Positions 1 to 6,245 of a DNA stretch of 6,245 bases are shown here, one piece after another. Numbering within the stretch: position 1 is the stretch's first letter; each line of letters begins with the position of its first letter. The DNA lies in NCBI GenBank assembly GCA_021826605.1, contig JAKAZF010000183.1:1-6245 (forward strand), read 5' to 3'. The notes below the pieces were generated by a model. The model saw only the letters and a program-made list of their open reading frames with translations. It was not told the origin of the DNA and did no database searches. The translations under genes and the position numbers were made by a program. The DNA comes from Planctomycetota bacterium (GTDB lineage: Bacteria; Planctomycetota; Phycisphaerae; WQYP01).

Positions 1-452
1 GTCATGGCCAGCAGGATCATATTTTCCCGCGCCGCCCGGTTGCAGTAATAGGACAGCGCCCCGAAGTGCTGCGAGTTGCGGATTGTCGCCACGGCCACGC
101 CGCTGGCGCGTGCCATCGGCACCAGGCGTTGCAGAGTCTTTACCGCCTGCACCTGTCCCAGACCGTTGCCGGCATCGACAGCCAGCGTGGCACCTCGCTG
201 CCGTTGGACCGTCAGAATGGCCTTCGGGTCGATAAGCCCCTTTTGAATTCGGCGGATATAAATATTCAGCCGTGATACGCCGTGGCTCGATACGCCGTGT
301 ACGTCAGCATCCACCAGCGCATCGGCGAGAATATCGGCATCCGCAGGGCTGACACCGGCTGCAACCGCGATAGACGCCGCGAGATTGCGCACCGCATCCG
401 GCGCATAACGCAGGCCCGGTCCGGCTTTTTGTGGTACTTGCATTGTCGGCAT
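1..452 (-). CDS. comC: Malate/L-lactate dehydrogenase family protein, N-terminal part; probable (R)-sulfolactate dehydrogenase (runs off left edge)
   Basis: The first 150 codons of an Ldh_2-family NAD(P)-dependent 2-hydroxyacid dehydrogenase are visible; family members are usually about 340 residues, so over half lies outside the window. Family hallmarks are the segment DVHGVSSHGVSRL (residues 50-62), with the conserved SHG histidine H57, then Y65 and G72, a GNGLGQVQA stretch (95-103), and NSQHFGALSYY (126-136), matching the usual S/N-x-HFG-x-x-YY block. The start is ATG at 452: AAGGA (464-460) sits 7 nt upstream and overlaps the suyB stop codon, suggesting translational coupling. A second ATG at 443 lacks such a site. 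Position directly after suyAB points to ComC, which interconverts 3-sulfopyruvate and (R)-sulfolactate in the cytoplasm. That substrate is inferred from context. The family also includes malate, lactate and ureidoglycolate dehydrogenases, and the missing C-terminal half would help decide. Confidence 0.82.
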   Translation of the reverse strand, partial: MPTMQVPQKAGPGLRYAPDAVRNLAASIAVAAGVSPADADILADALVDADVHGVSSHGVSRLNIYIRRIQKGLIDPKAILTVQRQRGATLAVDAGNGLGQVQAVKTLQRLVPMARASGVAVATIRNSQHFGALSYYCNRAARENMILLAM

Positions 453-462
453 ACTCTGATCC

Positions 463-1626
463 TTACGCACTGCGGTACAGTTTGGTCATGACAAACTCAC
501 GATGTCCCAGCACCTCTGCCGCCGTCAGCCGGCCGCCGCAGGTGCGCAACATGACATCCAATAGCCTGTCACCGGCCTGATCCACAGTCATTTCACCGCG
601 CAGAATGGCTGAAACATCCAGATCAATATGTTCGCTCATGGTTGTACACGTTACCGGGTTCGCGGAGAGCTTAATGACCGGCTCAATCGGATTGCCGATC
701 ACATTGCCCTGGCCCGTGGGAAACAGGTGCACCACCGCGCCCGAGGCTGCCCATAACGTAACCGCCTCCGCCGCCGCCGAGGATGTATCCATAAACCACA
801 ATCCTTTGCCGGAGGGTGCTTCGGCAGGTTTCAGTACACCGACAAACTTGGTCTTTTTCCCAAGTTTTTCGATATTTCCCAGCGCTTTTTCCTCAATGGT
901 TGTCAGACCGCCGCGGATATTGCCTTTCGTCGGCTGCGATTCCGAGAGATCATCGGTCTTTTCCTTGAAGATCATTTCATTGTAACTGGTCCAGACTTTC
1001 ATGAACGCCTCGGCCACCTCGGGGGAGGCCGCCTTGGCGCGGACAATGTGCTCGCCGCCGGTAAGTTCCGACGTTTCACCGAATGACGCGGTGGCTCCTT
1101 GAGCTACCGATTTATCAATGACATTGCCTACCGCCGGACACGATCCAAGTCCCGTGGTGGTATCGGATTCACCACATTTAACCGAGATATACACCTCATC
1201 GAGCCGGCATTCCTCGCGTTGCAGTTCACTGGCCCAGTGCATATATTCCTTCGCCTGCACCGATGCCGCGGCAATGGTTTTGATGTCACCGAAGCGTTCG
1301 ATGGAAAATCCTTTGACCGGCTTACCGGTTTTCGCTATTCCATCAACAATGCGCTGCGTCCAGCCCGGCTCAATTCCAATAACCACGCACGCCGCGACGT
1401 TCGGGTTCGATCCGGTGCCGATCATGGTGCGGAAAAACAGTTCCAGATCTTCGCCGAACTGCAGCCGGCCATAGGCATGCGGGAGCGCTAAGGTTCCCTT
1501 GATGTTATTGGCCACGGCCTCACAGGCCGCGTTGGAGATATCATCCACCGGGAGAATCACCACATGATTGCGAATCCCGACCCGGCCGTTTTCACGGCGA
1601 TAACCTTTAAATGTTGGAATCCCCAT
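463..1626 (-). CDS. suyB: (2R)-sulfolactate sulfo-lyase, large (beta) subunit SuyB
   Basis: This 387-residue protein belongs to the UxaA/GarD dehydratase C-terminal family. With SuyA it should cleave (R)-sulfolactate into pyruvate and sulfite in the cytoplasm. Visible blocks (numbered from the ATG) are [20 protein letters not shown] near the N-terminus, [16 protein letters not shown] (26-41), [15 protein letters not shown] (47-61), [10 protein letters not shown] (150-159) with a conserved cysteine likely in the metal/active site, [11 protein letters not shown] (183-193), DTSSAAAE (280-287), [12 protein letters not shown] (302-313), SEHID (331-335) and GHREF (374-378). From memory, the [19 protein letters not shown] and [13 protein letters not shown] wording is typical of SuyB rather than altronate or galactarate dehydratase; no alignment was run. 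ATG 1626 is preferred because GAGGTG (1641-1636) lies 9 nt upstream. The in-frame GTG at 1638 would overlap suyA and sits inside that ribosome site. Length and motifs look intact. Confidence 0.9.
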   Translation of the reverse strand: MGIPTFKGYRRENGRVGIRNHVVILPVDDISNAACEAVANNIKGTLALPHAYGRLQFGEDLELFFRTMIGTGSNPNVAACVVIGIEPGWTQRIVDGIAKTGKPVKGFSIERFGDIKTIAAASVQAKEYMHWASELQREECRLDEVYISVKCGESDTTTGLGSCPAVGNVIDKSVAQGATASFGETSELTGGEHIVRAKAASPEVAEAFMKVWTSYNEMIFKEKTDDLSESQPTKGNIRGGLTTIEEKALGNIEKLGKKTKFVGVLKPAEAPSGKGLWFMDTSSAAAEAVTLWAASGAVVHLFPTGQGNVIGNPIEPVIKLSANPVTCTTMSEHIDLDVSAILRGEMTVDQAGDRLLDVMLRTCGGRLTAAEVLGHREFVMTKLYRSA

Positions 1627-1631
1627 AGTTT

Positions 1632-1910
1632 TCACCACCTCTTGGTTTTAAGATTGTGTACGTGAACATGTTCGCCGGTTTTAATCGCGGCAACCACTTT
1701 GCCAATGTCGCAACCGTATTTGGTCACCGTGTCGCCGGGTTTGAAATCCCGCAGGGCGATCTTGTGCCCCAGCGGAATGTCCATCAAAGCCGTGAGCTTT
1801 GGAGCGGCATTGCCGTGCAGAGCCTTACCCTGCACCGCCTGGCCGGCTTTGATATCGATGACCGCGACACCGACATCATCTTTTTCGTCATGCATCAGAA
1901 ACTCCGTCAT
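1632..1910 (-). CDS. suyA: (2R)-sulfolactate sulfo-lyase, small (alpha) subunit SuyA
   Basis: A 92-residue single-domain SAF protein, equivalent to the N-terminal domain of one-piece UxaA-type dehydratases. It should pair with SuyB in the desulfonation of (R)-sulfolactate. Visible landmarks are [14 protein letters not shown] (4-17), [12 protein letters not shown] (44-55), KYGCDIG (64-70) and [14 protein letters not shown] (79-92), whose last block carries the conserved H-x-H-x-H-N pattern of the family. Size, the split into two genes and the suyA-suyB order match known sulfolactate sulfo-lyases. The ATG at 1910 has GGAG (1925-1922) 11 nt upstream, a slightly long spacing, but no better start exists and the N-terminus matches the family. 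Its TGA (1634-1632) lies 5 bp before the suyB ATG, so the two are almost certainly co-translated. A split dehydratase for a sugar acid is the main alternative. Confidence 0.9.
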   Translation of the reverse strand: MTEFLMHDEKDDVGVAVIDIKAGQAVQGKALHGNAAPKLTALMDIPLGHKIALRDFKPGDTVTKYGCDIGKVVAAIKTGEHVHVHNLKTKRW

Positions 1911-1936
1911 ATTTTTTATATCTCCACAATGAACCA

Positions 1937-1961
1937 GCGATTTTTACAACAATTCAATCGC
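1937..1961. promoter_or_regulatory. Inverted repeat in the suyA leader
   Basis: GCGATT (1937-1942) and AATCGC (1956-1961) are perfect 6-bp inverted arms separated by 13 bp. They lie between the candidate promoter and the suyA ribosome site, where a repressor could bind or a small leader hairpin could form. The arms are short enough to be chance. Confidence 0.2.
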
Positions 1962-1970
1962 CTAGATAAA

Positions 1971-1998
1971 AGCATAAATGTCCGGACGAAACTTACAA
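1971..1998 (-). promoter_or_regulatory. Candidate sigma-70-like promoter for suyA-suyB-comC
   Basis: Read on the minus strand, TTGTAA (1998-1993) and TATGCT (1976-1971) are 16 bp apart, each matching four of six consensus bases. Transcription would start near 1965, giving a leader of roughly 55 nt before the suyA ATG. This is the best pair I found in the intergenic region, but each box is weak and an activator or a different sigma factor may be involved. Confidence 0.3.
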
Positions 1999-2013
1999 GT
2001 CCCAAATTTAGTC

Positions 2014-2031
2014 AAAAGTTGTATCACTTTT
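2014..2031. promoter_or_regulatory. Inverted repeat just upstream of the candidate suyA -35 box
   Basis: AAAAGT (2014-2019) and ACTTTT (2026-2031) form a perfect 6-6-6 inverted repeat about 16 bp upstream of the candidate -35 box. The nearby ACTTACAAGT (1991-2000), which overlaps that box, has the related half-sites ACTT and AAGT. Spacing and symmetry suit a dimeric transcription factor, but no known regulator is assigned. Confidence 0.25.
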
Positions 2032-2116
2032 CGTCATTTTTATTTGGCAAGCCCGCAATCAGGATATTCTTACCCTATTTTGCCTCGATGACCGGTAAAT
2101 CCATCGGAATCAGTGT

Positions 2117-2130
2117 ATTGTGCGCACAAT
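2117..2130. promoter_or_regulatory. Perfect 14-bp palindrome, candidate operator
   Basis: ATTGTGCGCACAAT equals its own reverse complement. It lies about 210 bp upstream of suyA and 450 bp upstream of the GH5-like gene. The ATTGT...ACAAT form resembles operators of LacI- and GntR-type dimeric regulators. A random window of this size would contain a perfect 14-mer palindrome with a probability of roughly one third, so intergenic position is the main support. No regulator gene is present in the window. Confidence 0.3.
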
Positions 2131-2147
2131 TCTCTCAAGACTTCTGA

Positions 2148-2581
2148 TTATTCAGCACACGGGAAGCACCCGCGCGATATGTCTTTGCGGATTTGTTTAA
2201 CATGACCCGGAGCTGGTATGAAAGCAGATATCTCTAAGCGTTCATACAGCGGGATTTCGCGGTGGTTATCGTCTGCACCGGCAGGCATTGCATTGGCAAT
2301 TGATGGGTATCCCATGGGCATAACCCACGTTATTTGACTCAATGCCTTGGCGCGCGTTGCTTCATGAATCAATGCATCTGGAATATTAGAATCTGGCAGT
2401 AACGGAGCGTACTATTTTCAGTCGCGTGAGCGACATGTGTTTTGCGGGAGTATACTTCGATATAATTATTGGCATCATAAGTCTGGTTGGCGGAATGGCT
2501 GTTAACGGTTACGGGGCGCGTTATTGCGATGCATACGCGTTGAGGTAATCATCCATTTGGCGGGTCATCAGGAGGCTGAAA
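2148..2581. other. Gene-poor interval upstream of the GH5-like gene, with one unrecognised open stretch
   Basis: No gene here can be supported. On the minus strand, 2411 down to 2148 reads 87 codons without a stop and contains the phrases LLPDSNIPDALIHEA, WVMPMGYPSIANAMPAG and HREIPLYERLEI. There is no ATG with a ribosome site; the only start is a TTG at 2372. The MPMGYP phrase loosely recalls the near-C-terminal GYP of nitroreductases, but the rest does not fit. It may be a decayed gene tail or chance. The remainder (2412-2581) holds the TATAAT candidate and the leader and ribosome site of the hydrolase. Confidence 0.3.
2461..2466 (+). promoter_or_regulatory. Candidate -10 box for the GH5-like gene
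   Basis: An exact TATAAT lies 115 bp upstream of the hydrolase ATG. No convincing -35 hexamer sits 16-18 bp before it; the sequence there is TGTTTT-like. It is therefore only a possible promoter with a leader of about 100 nt. Confidence 0.3.
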
Positions 2582-3769
2582 ATGTCAGTGCGGCAGAATC
2601 GCTTTTTTCTCCGTGTTCTAACATGTCTGGGGATTGCTTGTGTCGTGCCGCCTGGTGCTGGCAAGCCGGGCCCCGCATTGGCCGCAGCAGTTCCTGCATC
2701 GCACGCAAATGTGGCGTTGCAGCGCATCGGGGTGGCTCCAAACCACCGGGGCTTCCTCCGGATCCCTTCCCGTCGGCCGTTCTATCCGTGGGGATTCAAC
2801 TACGGCAACCATGGCCGTCTGATTGAAGATTTCTGGGACACGCACTGGTCAACGGTGGTCCGAGATTTTCACAATATGCGGGAACTGGGAGCCAATGTCG
2901 TGCGCGTACATCTGCAATATGGAAAGTTCATGCTGGCTCCGGATAAACCCAATCCGCTATCGTTCAAACTGCTGTCGCGACTGCTGCGCCTGGCGGAAAA
3001 GGACCGGCTTTATCTTGATCTTACCGGTTTGGCCTGCTACCGCGTTTCCGATACCCCCAAATGGTACAACGCGATGAACGATCGACAGCGCCGCACGGCC
3101 CAGGAAAACTTTTGGCGGGATATTGCCGCAACCTGCGCCGGCAGCCATGCCGTATTCTGTTACGATCTGATCAATGAGCCTGTTGTTCCCGGGTCACGCC
3201 GGAAGCCCGGGCAGTGGCAGCCGAAAAGCTCCTTTGGCGGATACGATTTTCTGCAATTTATTACGTTGAGCCCCGGCCGCACCAGGCGCACGGAAGTCGC
3301 CGTTCAATGGATTAACGCCATGACCCGGGCCATTCGTTCGCGCGACAAACAAACATTAATCACCGTGGGGCTTTTGCCGTGGATACCCAAATGGGGATGG
3401 CTCTCGGGCTTTGTGCCGCGAATCATCGGGCCGCATGTGAGTTTTATCAGTATTCATATTTACCCCCGGACTGGTAAGTTGAATCAGGCCATGGAAGTCT
3501 TGCGTCGATGCGCCGTCGGCAAACCTGTGGTTATTGAGGAAACATTTCCACTTTCGTGCTCCGCCGCGGAGGAACAGAAATTTCTGCTGGCCTCCCGCAC
3601 CATCGCCTGCGGGTGGCTGGGCCATTATGACGGCCTGACCCTTCAGGATTATCGCAAGCTCTCCCGTGAACACCGCCTGACAATCGGCGAGGCCATCTAC
3701 CGTTCATTCGAACAGATGTTTGTAAAACTCAAGCCCGATTTCGTCCGGCGGCAGCCCGCCAGGCACTAA
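2582..3769 (+). CDS. Secreted glycoside hydrolase, GH5-like (cellulase-fold, clan GH-A)
   Basis: A 395-residue exported protein with a single (beta/alpha)8 glycosidase domain from about residue 65 to 375. AGGAGG (2570-2575) 6 nt before the ATG fixes the start. The N-terminus is a Sec signal peptide: basic RQNRFFLR, hydrophobic VLTCLGIACVV (12-22), and a likely cleavage near PALA (31-34). Domain landmarks are FYPWGFNYG (67-75), GANVVRVHLQYG (103-114) with the strand-end Arg/His pair R108 and H110, the acid/base motif DLINEP (195-200; E199), HIYP (292-295), and the nucleophile strand PVVIEETFP (315-323; E320, or E319). Two catalytic glutamates of this kind define retaining clan GH-A enzymes. 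The substrate cannot be read from the sequence; beta-glucan or beta-mannan are typical of the family. No carbohydrate-binding module or anchor is seen. It diverges from the suyAB operon and looks singly transcribed. Confidence 0.85.
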   Translation: MSVRQNRFFLRVLTCLGIACVVPPGAGKPGPALAAAVPASHANVALQRIGVAPNHRGFLRIPSRRPFYPWGFNYGNHGRLIEDFWDTHWSTVVRDFHNMRELGANVVRVHLQYGKFMLAPDKPNPLSFKLLSRLLRLAEKDRLYLDLTGLACYRVSDTPKWYNAMNDRQRRTAQENFWRDIAATCAGSHAVFCYDLINEPVVPGSRRKPGQWQPKSSFGGYDFLQFITLSPGRTRRTEVAVQWINAMTRAIRSRDKQTLITVGLLPWIPKWGWLSGFVPRIIGPHVSFISIHIYPRTGKLNQAMEVLRRCAVGKPVVIEETFPLSCSAAEEQKFLLASRTIACGWLGHYDGLTLQDYRKLSREHRLTIGEAIYRSFEQMFVKLKPDFVRRQPARH

Positions 3770-3832
3770 GCCCGGCAGAAGCGCATTTGGTTGTCGGTCC
3801 GTTCTTGTTTCCTTCTGTTTTCGCCGGAGGCG

Positions 3833-4600
3833 TTACAGTTTCATGCGGGCCAAGGCGCTGTTAACCGCCTGGATATCAAATGCTTCGGGGGCAATATTTC
3901 GCGCTCGGTACCATTCCGCATGCGCCGGATGCTTTTTGTCGGCAATCGCTTTGAGCATTTCGTAATAACCGTGCATGCCGCCGCTGTCTTCCAGGGGGCA
4001 GCGCCTTTTGCCGGCGGTACAAAGTGTTTCGGGCCGGCCGGCACGAGCTGGAATTATTTTTTCCACAGTGATGGTATGTTCCCAGGAATCACCGAAATCG
4101 TAGAGATAATAGAACTTCAATTTCTCGCGCAATACCTCGCTAAGCTGGAAGCAGGTTTCGTCTTCACAATCCATTTCTTCCAATTCGGTTTCGTCCGGCG
4201 CGGTGCCGCCAAAAGGTGTGCCGTCAATGGTAAATTCATGCAGATGCGCGTTTTCCCACCCCATGGCAACCTGAATAACCCAATGCAGTTCATCCAGGGT
4301 GAGATCCGCTGGAACAATAACCCGCCGCCAGATCGGAGGTTTGCTTCCTTCAAGGACAATTTTGAGTTGAAAGCCTCCGGCTTGGCGCGATGTTTTTCCC
4401 GCTTTCGGCTTCTGGGCTCTAATGCCATCGATAAAGTGCAACGCTTTTTTCGATTCGCGCAGACATTGTTCCAAATCCTTTGCGGTAATACCCGGTATCG
4501 CATCCATGATCGCTTCAATCGAACCGAGTTTTTGAAAAGCCGCCAGGATCAGCAGCGATCGCTCGGATAACCCGCCAATAAGCTTTTTACTTTTCGCCAT
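3833..4600 (-). CDS. pRiA4b ORF-3-like protein (PRiA4_ORF3 domain), function unknown
   Basis: A 255-residue soluble protein with no signal peptide or membrane segment. A helical N-terminal part (about 10-60, LSERSLLILAAFQKLGS onward) is followed by the pRiA4b ORF-3 domain (about 75-250). Domain hallmarks are IWRRVIVP (90-97), LTLDELHWVIQVAMGW (100-115), the HLHEF motif (119-123), YLYDFGDSWEHTI (165-177) and GKRRCPLEDSGGMHGYYEML (197-216). This family was named from a plasmid gene, is often found near mobile elements, and has no settled biochemical role. The ATG at 4600 is chosen because AGGAG (4611-4607) lies 6 nt upstream; the frame stays open for 38 more codons, but that part does not look like the family. 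The gene is convergent with the GH5-like gene (63-bp gap). No transposase or plasmid gene is visible nearby. Confidence 0.85.
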   Translation of the reverse strand: MAKSKKLIGGLSERSLLILAAFQKLGSIEAIMDAIPGITAKDLEQCLRESKKALHFIDGIRAQKPKAGKTSRQAGGFQLKIVLEGSKPPIWRRVIVPADLTLDELHWVIQVAMGWENAHLHEFTIDGTPFGGTAPDETELEEMDCEDETCFQLSEVLREKLKFYYLYDFGDSWEHTITVEKIIPARAGRPETLCTAGKRRCPLEDSGGMHGYYEMLKAIADKKHPAHAEWYRARNIAPEAFDIQAVNSALARMKL

Positions 4601-4907
4601 CGTTTTCTCCTGAGGCAACGCAACACCAAGTACTTTAACTGGTTTTAAATCCAAAGTCATGGCACCGCATTTCCCCACGGAAGCGGTCCGGCCGCGGACA
4701 AACAATTCAAACATGTTCTATAACATTGAGATAATAGTGCCAGCGACATTTAAATAGTCCTGACAGGCGCATGGCTATGACGAAATCCCTCGTTTTACGC
4801 CACATCCGCGTACCTGAGTTAGATTGGTTCCCAATCCGTTAATCGCTCCGTCGCTTTGTGTGCTTGCGGCAATCAATGAATTCCGGCTCGCCGGGAAACG
4901 ATAAGCC

Positions 4908-4981
4908 GTGACCCGTGACCAATGATTGTCCGCGGCCCGCCGCCACGTTATTCTCACGTCAAATTCCAAATTTCCAGTTCC
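4908..4981. repeat. Short 7-8-bp-period repeat remnants
   Basis: GTGACC recurs with period 7 (4908-4913 and 4915-4920). AAATTCC, AAATTTCC and AGTTCC then follow each other directly (4961-4981). The pattern resembles degenerate heptamer tandem repeats seen between genes in some planctomycetes and cyanobacteria. Copy number is very low, so this could be coincidence. Confidence 0.3.
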
Positions 4982-5106
4982 ATGCTTCTGATTTCAGTTT
5001 TCCGCTACTGATTTCCGCATCTGCTGAGAGTGCTGGATGGATGTTTCAACAAGCAGACTGCTCAGCGATCAGTCGCGCTTGATCATGGAATATGTCGTCC
5101 GGCCCG

Positions 5107-5125
5107 TGCAGCCTGCAAGGCTGCA
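5107..5125. repeat. Perfect 8-bp stem, 3-nt loop hairpin
   Basis: TGCAGCCT (5107-5114), loop GCA, AGGCTGCA (5118-5125). No T-run follows on either strand, so it is not a standard intrinsic terminator, and no gene ends nearby. Its role is unknown. Confidence 0.4.
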
Positions 5126-5463
5126 GTCAATCTTGTCGTCGTGACTTTCTGGCAAATCCGCCAGCCCGGCTCAGGCAGCGTTTCGGCATTCCGCAGCAGC
5201 ACCCGGTCACTGAGTATCTATCATCACGATCCGAGGCATTTCATCCTTAAGATGCGGGATGATTCAATACTCACCTGAAGTGATGCGTAAGCTGCGGCAA
5301 ACGGCCCGTTCGGTGAAATCCACCAACGACCGGTCTGTACAATGGCCTGCGTGGGCCTGCGGCTACAGGCTTGGCCTCTTTTCCCATCCATAGCTTCTGA
5401 CAATAGCTCTTTCTTCGAAGATACCATCCCATGATATTCGCTCCTTCCATATGACCAATTACT

Positions 5464-5497
5464 TTGAATTATATTTCTCGCAAAGCTCATAATTCAA
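5464..5497. repeat. AT-rich 9-bp inverted repeat
   Basis: TTGAATTAT (5464-5472) and ATAATTCAA (5489-5497) are perfect inverted arms around a 16-nt spacer. The site is in gene-free DNA. It could be a protein-binding site, a weak hairpin or a remnant of a mobile-element end, but no partner copy is seen in the window. Confidence 0.35.
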
Positions 5498-6245
5498 TTA
5501 GAAAAGTATATGCGAACGGCCTGGTGGATTTCCAAAAATCGCAACCCGGCAATAATTGGTTCCGAAAAGCAGCAATGACTGGATATACCTCGGCGAAGCA
5601 GGCATTGAAAAAATCAGAGGTAAAACCAACGGCCCGGAAATTGAATTTGAGAAACTGCCGCATTCTGAAAATTTACAAAAGAGTTGATTAATTCTATGTT
5701 GATGTTTTAAACGGTCCGCGATGTGACAAACGTGATTGCTGAAATGTTCGTCGCCGAGCGCTGATCGCCCTTCATTGCCCGCTGGTTTGGGCATAACACC
5801 AGACCGATTATGGCGATGTACGCCGGGCGAATCGGAAATTATTCACCACCTCTTGGCAATGTGTTGGAGCTGGTCCTGACATCCTCCCGGCACCCGCGGA
5901 CAAGATTGGAACATCGAGAGATTAATCAAGTCCCGCTTTTGCATCCCGGTGCCATGGCGCTCGGGGGTGTTAAATTAACGAGTTGATCCACTACTACACG
6001 GTTGGCCGCAATGGAGACAATTGCCATTGGATGTCTAAATGGTGAAGGCCATGGTTCAAATAATTTAGCGAGCCACGATATACCGAAAGGATACCGGACG
6101 CGGGAGGTGCCATCCAAACCACAGCCAAGAAGCGATCTTGACGCACGAACAAAGGGCGGCCATAGAAGCCCTCAATCCGAATGGACGCGATAGCAATGAT
6201 GTGTTTTAGTCCCAAAATCTGTTTAGTGGCCAAAGCTCCGGGTTA

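Larger units (their letters stand above)
4601..6245. other. 1.6-kb region without a supportable gene
   Basis: Besides the ribosome site of the pRiA4b-like gene at its left end, I recognise no gene here. Open frames on both strands stay under about 100 codons, lack Shine-Dalgarno sites and resemble no family I know. Examples are plus 5464-5691 (TTG start), minus 5794-5498, minus 6233-5994 and minus 6117-5926. There is no tRNA T-arm, rRNA stretch, transposase motif or CRISPR repeat. What stands out is short repeats at 4908-4981, a hairpin at 5107-5125, an AT-rich inverted repeat at 5464-5497 and a 15-bp repeat at 5842-5856. Decayed genes or spacer DNA are the likeliest readings. Confidence 0.5.

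Noticed and set aside
1403..1413. GGGTTCGATCC resembling a tRNA T-arm
   Set aside because: It lies within suyB coding sequence and no acceptor or anticodon arms can be built around it.
605..1491. Plus-strand open frames of 118-130 codons (605-985, 1099-1491, 1118-1474)
   Set aside because: They lie antisense inside suyB, which has clear family motifs throughout; they have no ribosome sites and no family resemblance.
1656..2147. Plus-strand open frame of 163 codons
   Set aside because: Its first half is antisense to suyA and the rest covers the AT-rich suyA control region; the translation looks like noise.
3770..3832. Terminator between the convergent hydrolase and pRiA4b-like genes
   Set aside because: The only hairpin is CGCC-GGA-GGCG (3822-3832), with a 4-bp stem and no proper T-run following it on either strand.
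3791..4570. Plus-strand open frame of 259 codons
   Set aside because: It is the antisense shadow of the pRiA4b-like gene, whose minus-strand frame carries all the recognised motifs and a strong ribosome site.
4601..4714. 38-codon N-terminal extension of the pRiA4b-like gene (ATG at 4714)
   Set aside because: An AGGAG site stands directly before the ATG at 4600, and the extension has no family-like sequence or ribosome site of its own.
5464..5691. 75-codon plus-strand frame with many Lys/Arg residues
   Set aside because: Only a TTG start without a Shine-Dalgarno site, and no recognisable family; the basic composition alone is not evidence of a gene.
5780..5990. Possible remnant of a planctomycete prepilin-like (DUF1559) gene
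   Set aside because: CQDQLQHIA on the minus strand and LLHPGAMALGG on the plus strand faintly recall its head and tail motifs, but they are on opposite strands and lack the pilin helix.

Overview
The window looks like chromosomal DNA from a free-living Gram-negative bacterium of middling GC content, probably a planctomycete or another PVC-group organism from a metagenome. This placement is an inference. It rests on a secreted GH5-type glycosidase beside a sulfolactate-lyase operon, strong Shine-Dalgarno sites, very roomy spacing and short 7-bp-period intergenic repeats. No rRNA, tRNA or marker gene confirms the taxon.

Layout: (1) Positions 1-1910, minus strand, hold a tight three-gene operon read right to left: suyA (1910-1632), suyB (1626-463) and the first 150 codons of a malate/L-lactate dehydrogenase-family gene (452 to the left edge), most likely comC. 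Gaps are 5 and 10 bp, and the third gene's ribosome site overlaps the suyB stop codon. (2) Positions 1911-2581 are a 671-bp divergent intergenic region. It carries a weak promoter candidate for suyA, a perfect 14-bp palindrome, smaller inverted repeats, an unrecognised 88-codon open stretch and a TATAAT box facing right. (3) Positions 2582-3769, plus strand, encode an exported GH5-like (clan GH-A) glycoside hydrolase. (4) Positions 4600-3833, minus strand, encode a pRiA4b ORF-3-like protein, convergent with the hydrolase. (5) Positions 4601-6245 hold no gene I can support. They contain short repeats, hairpins and a 15-bp match to the suyA/suyB junction.

How the genes work together: the dehydrogenase would interconvert 3-sulfopyruvate and (R)-sulfolactate. 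SuyAB would split (R)-sulfolactate into pyruvate and sulfite, so the operon turns a C3 organosulfonate into central carbon plus sulfite. The GH5-like enzyme would act outside the cytoplasm on a polysaccharide or oligosaccharide; no shared regulation with the operon is visible. The pRiA4b-like gene is an isolated accessory gene of unknown function.

I found no convincing new system. The points most worth a second look are the control region upstream of suyA and the 1.6-kb gene-free right arm.
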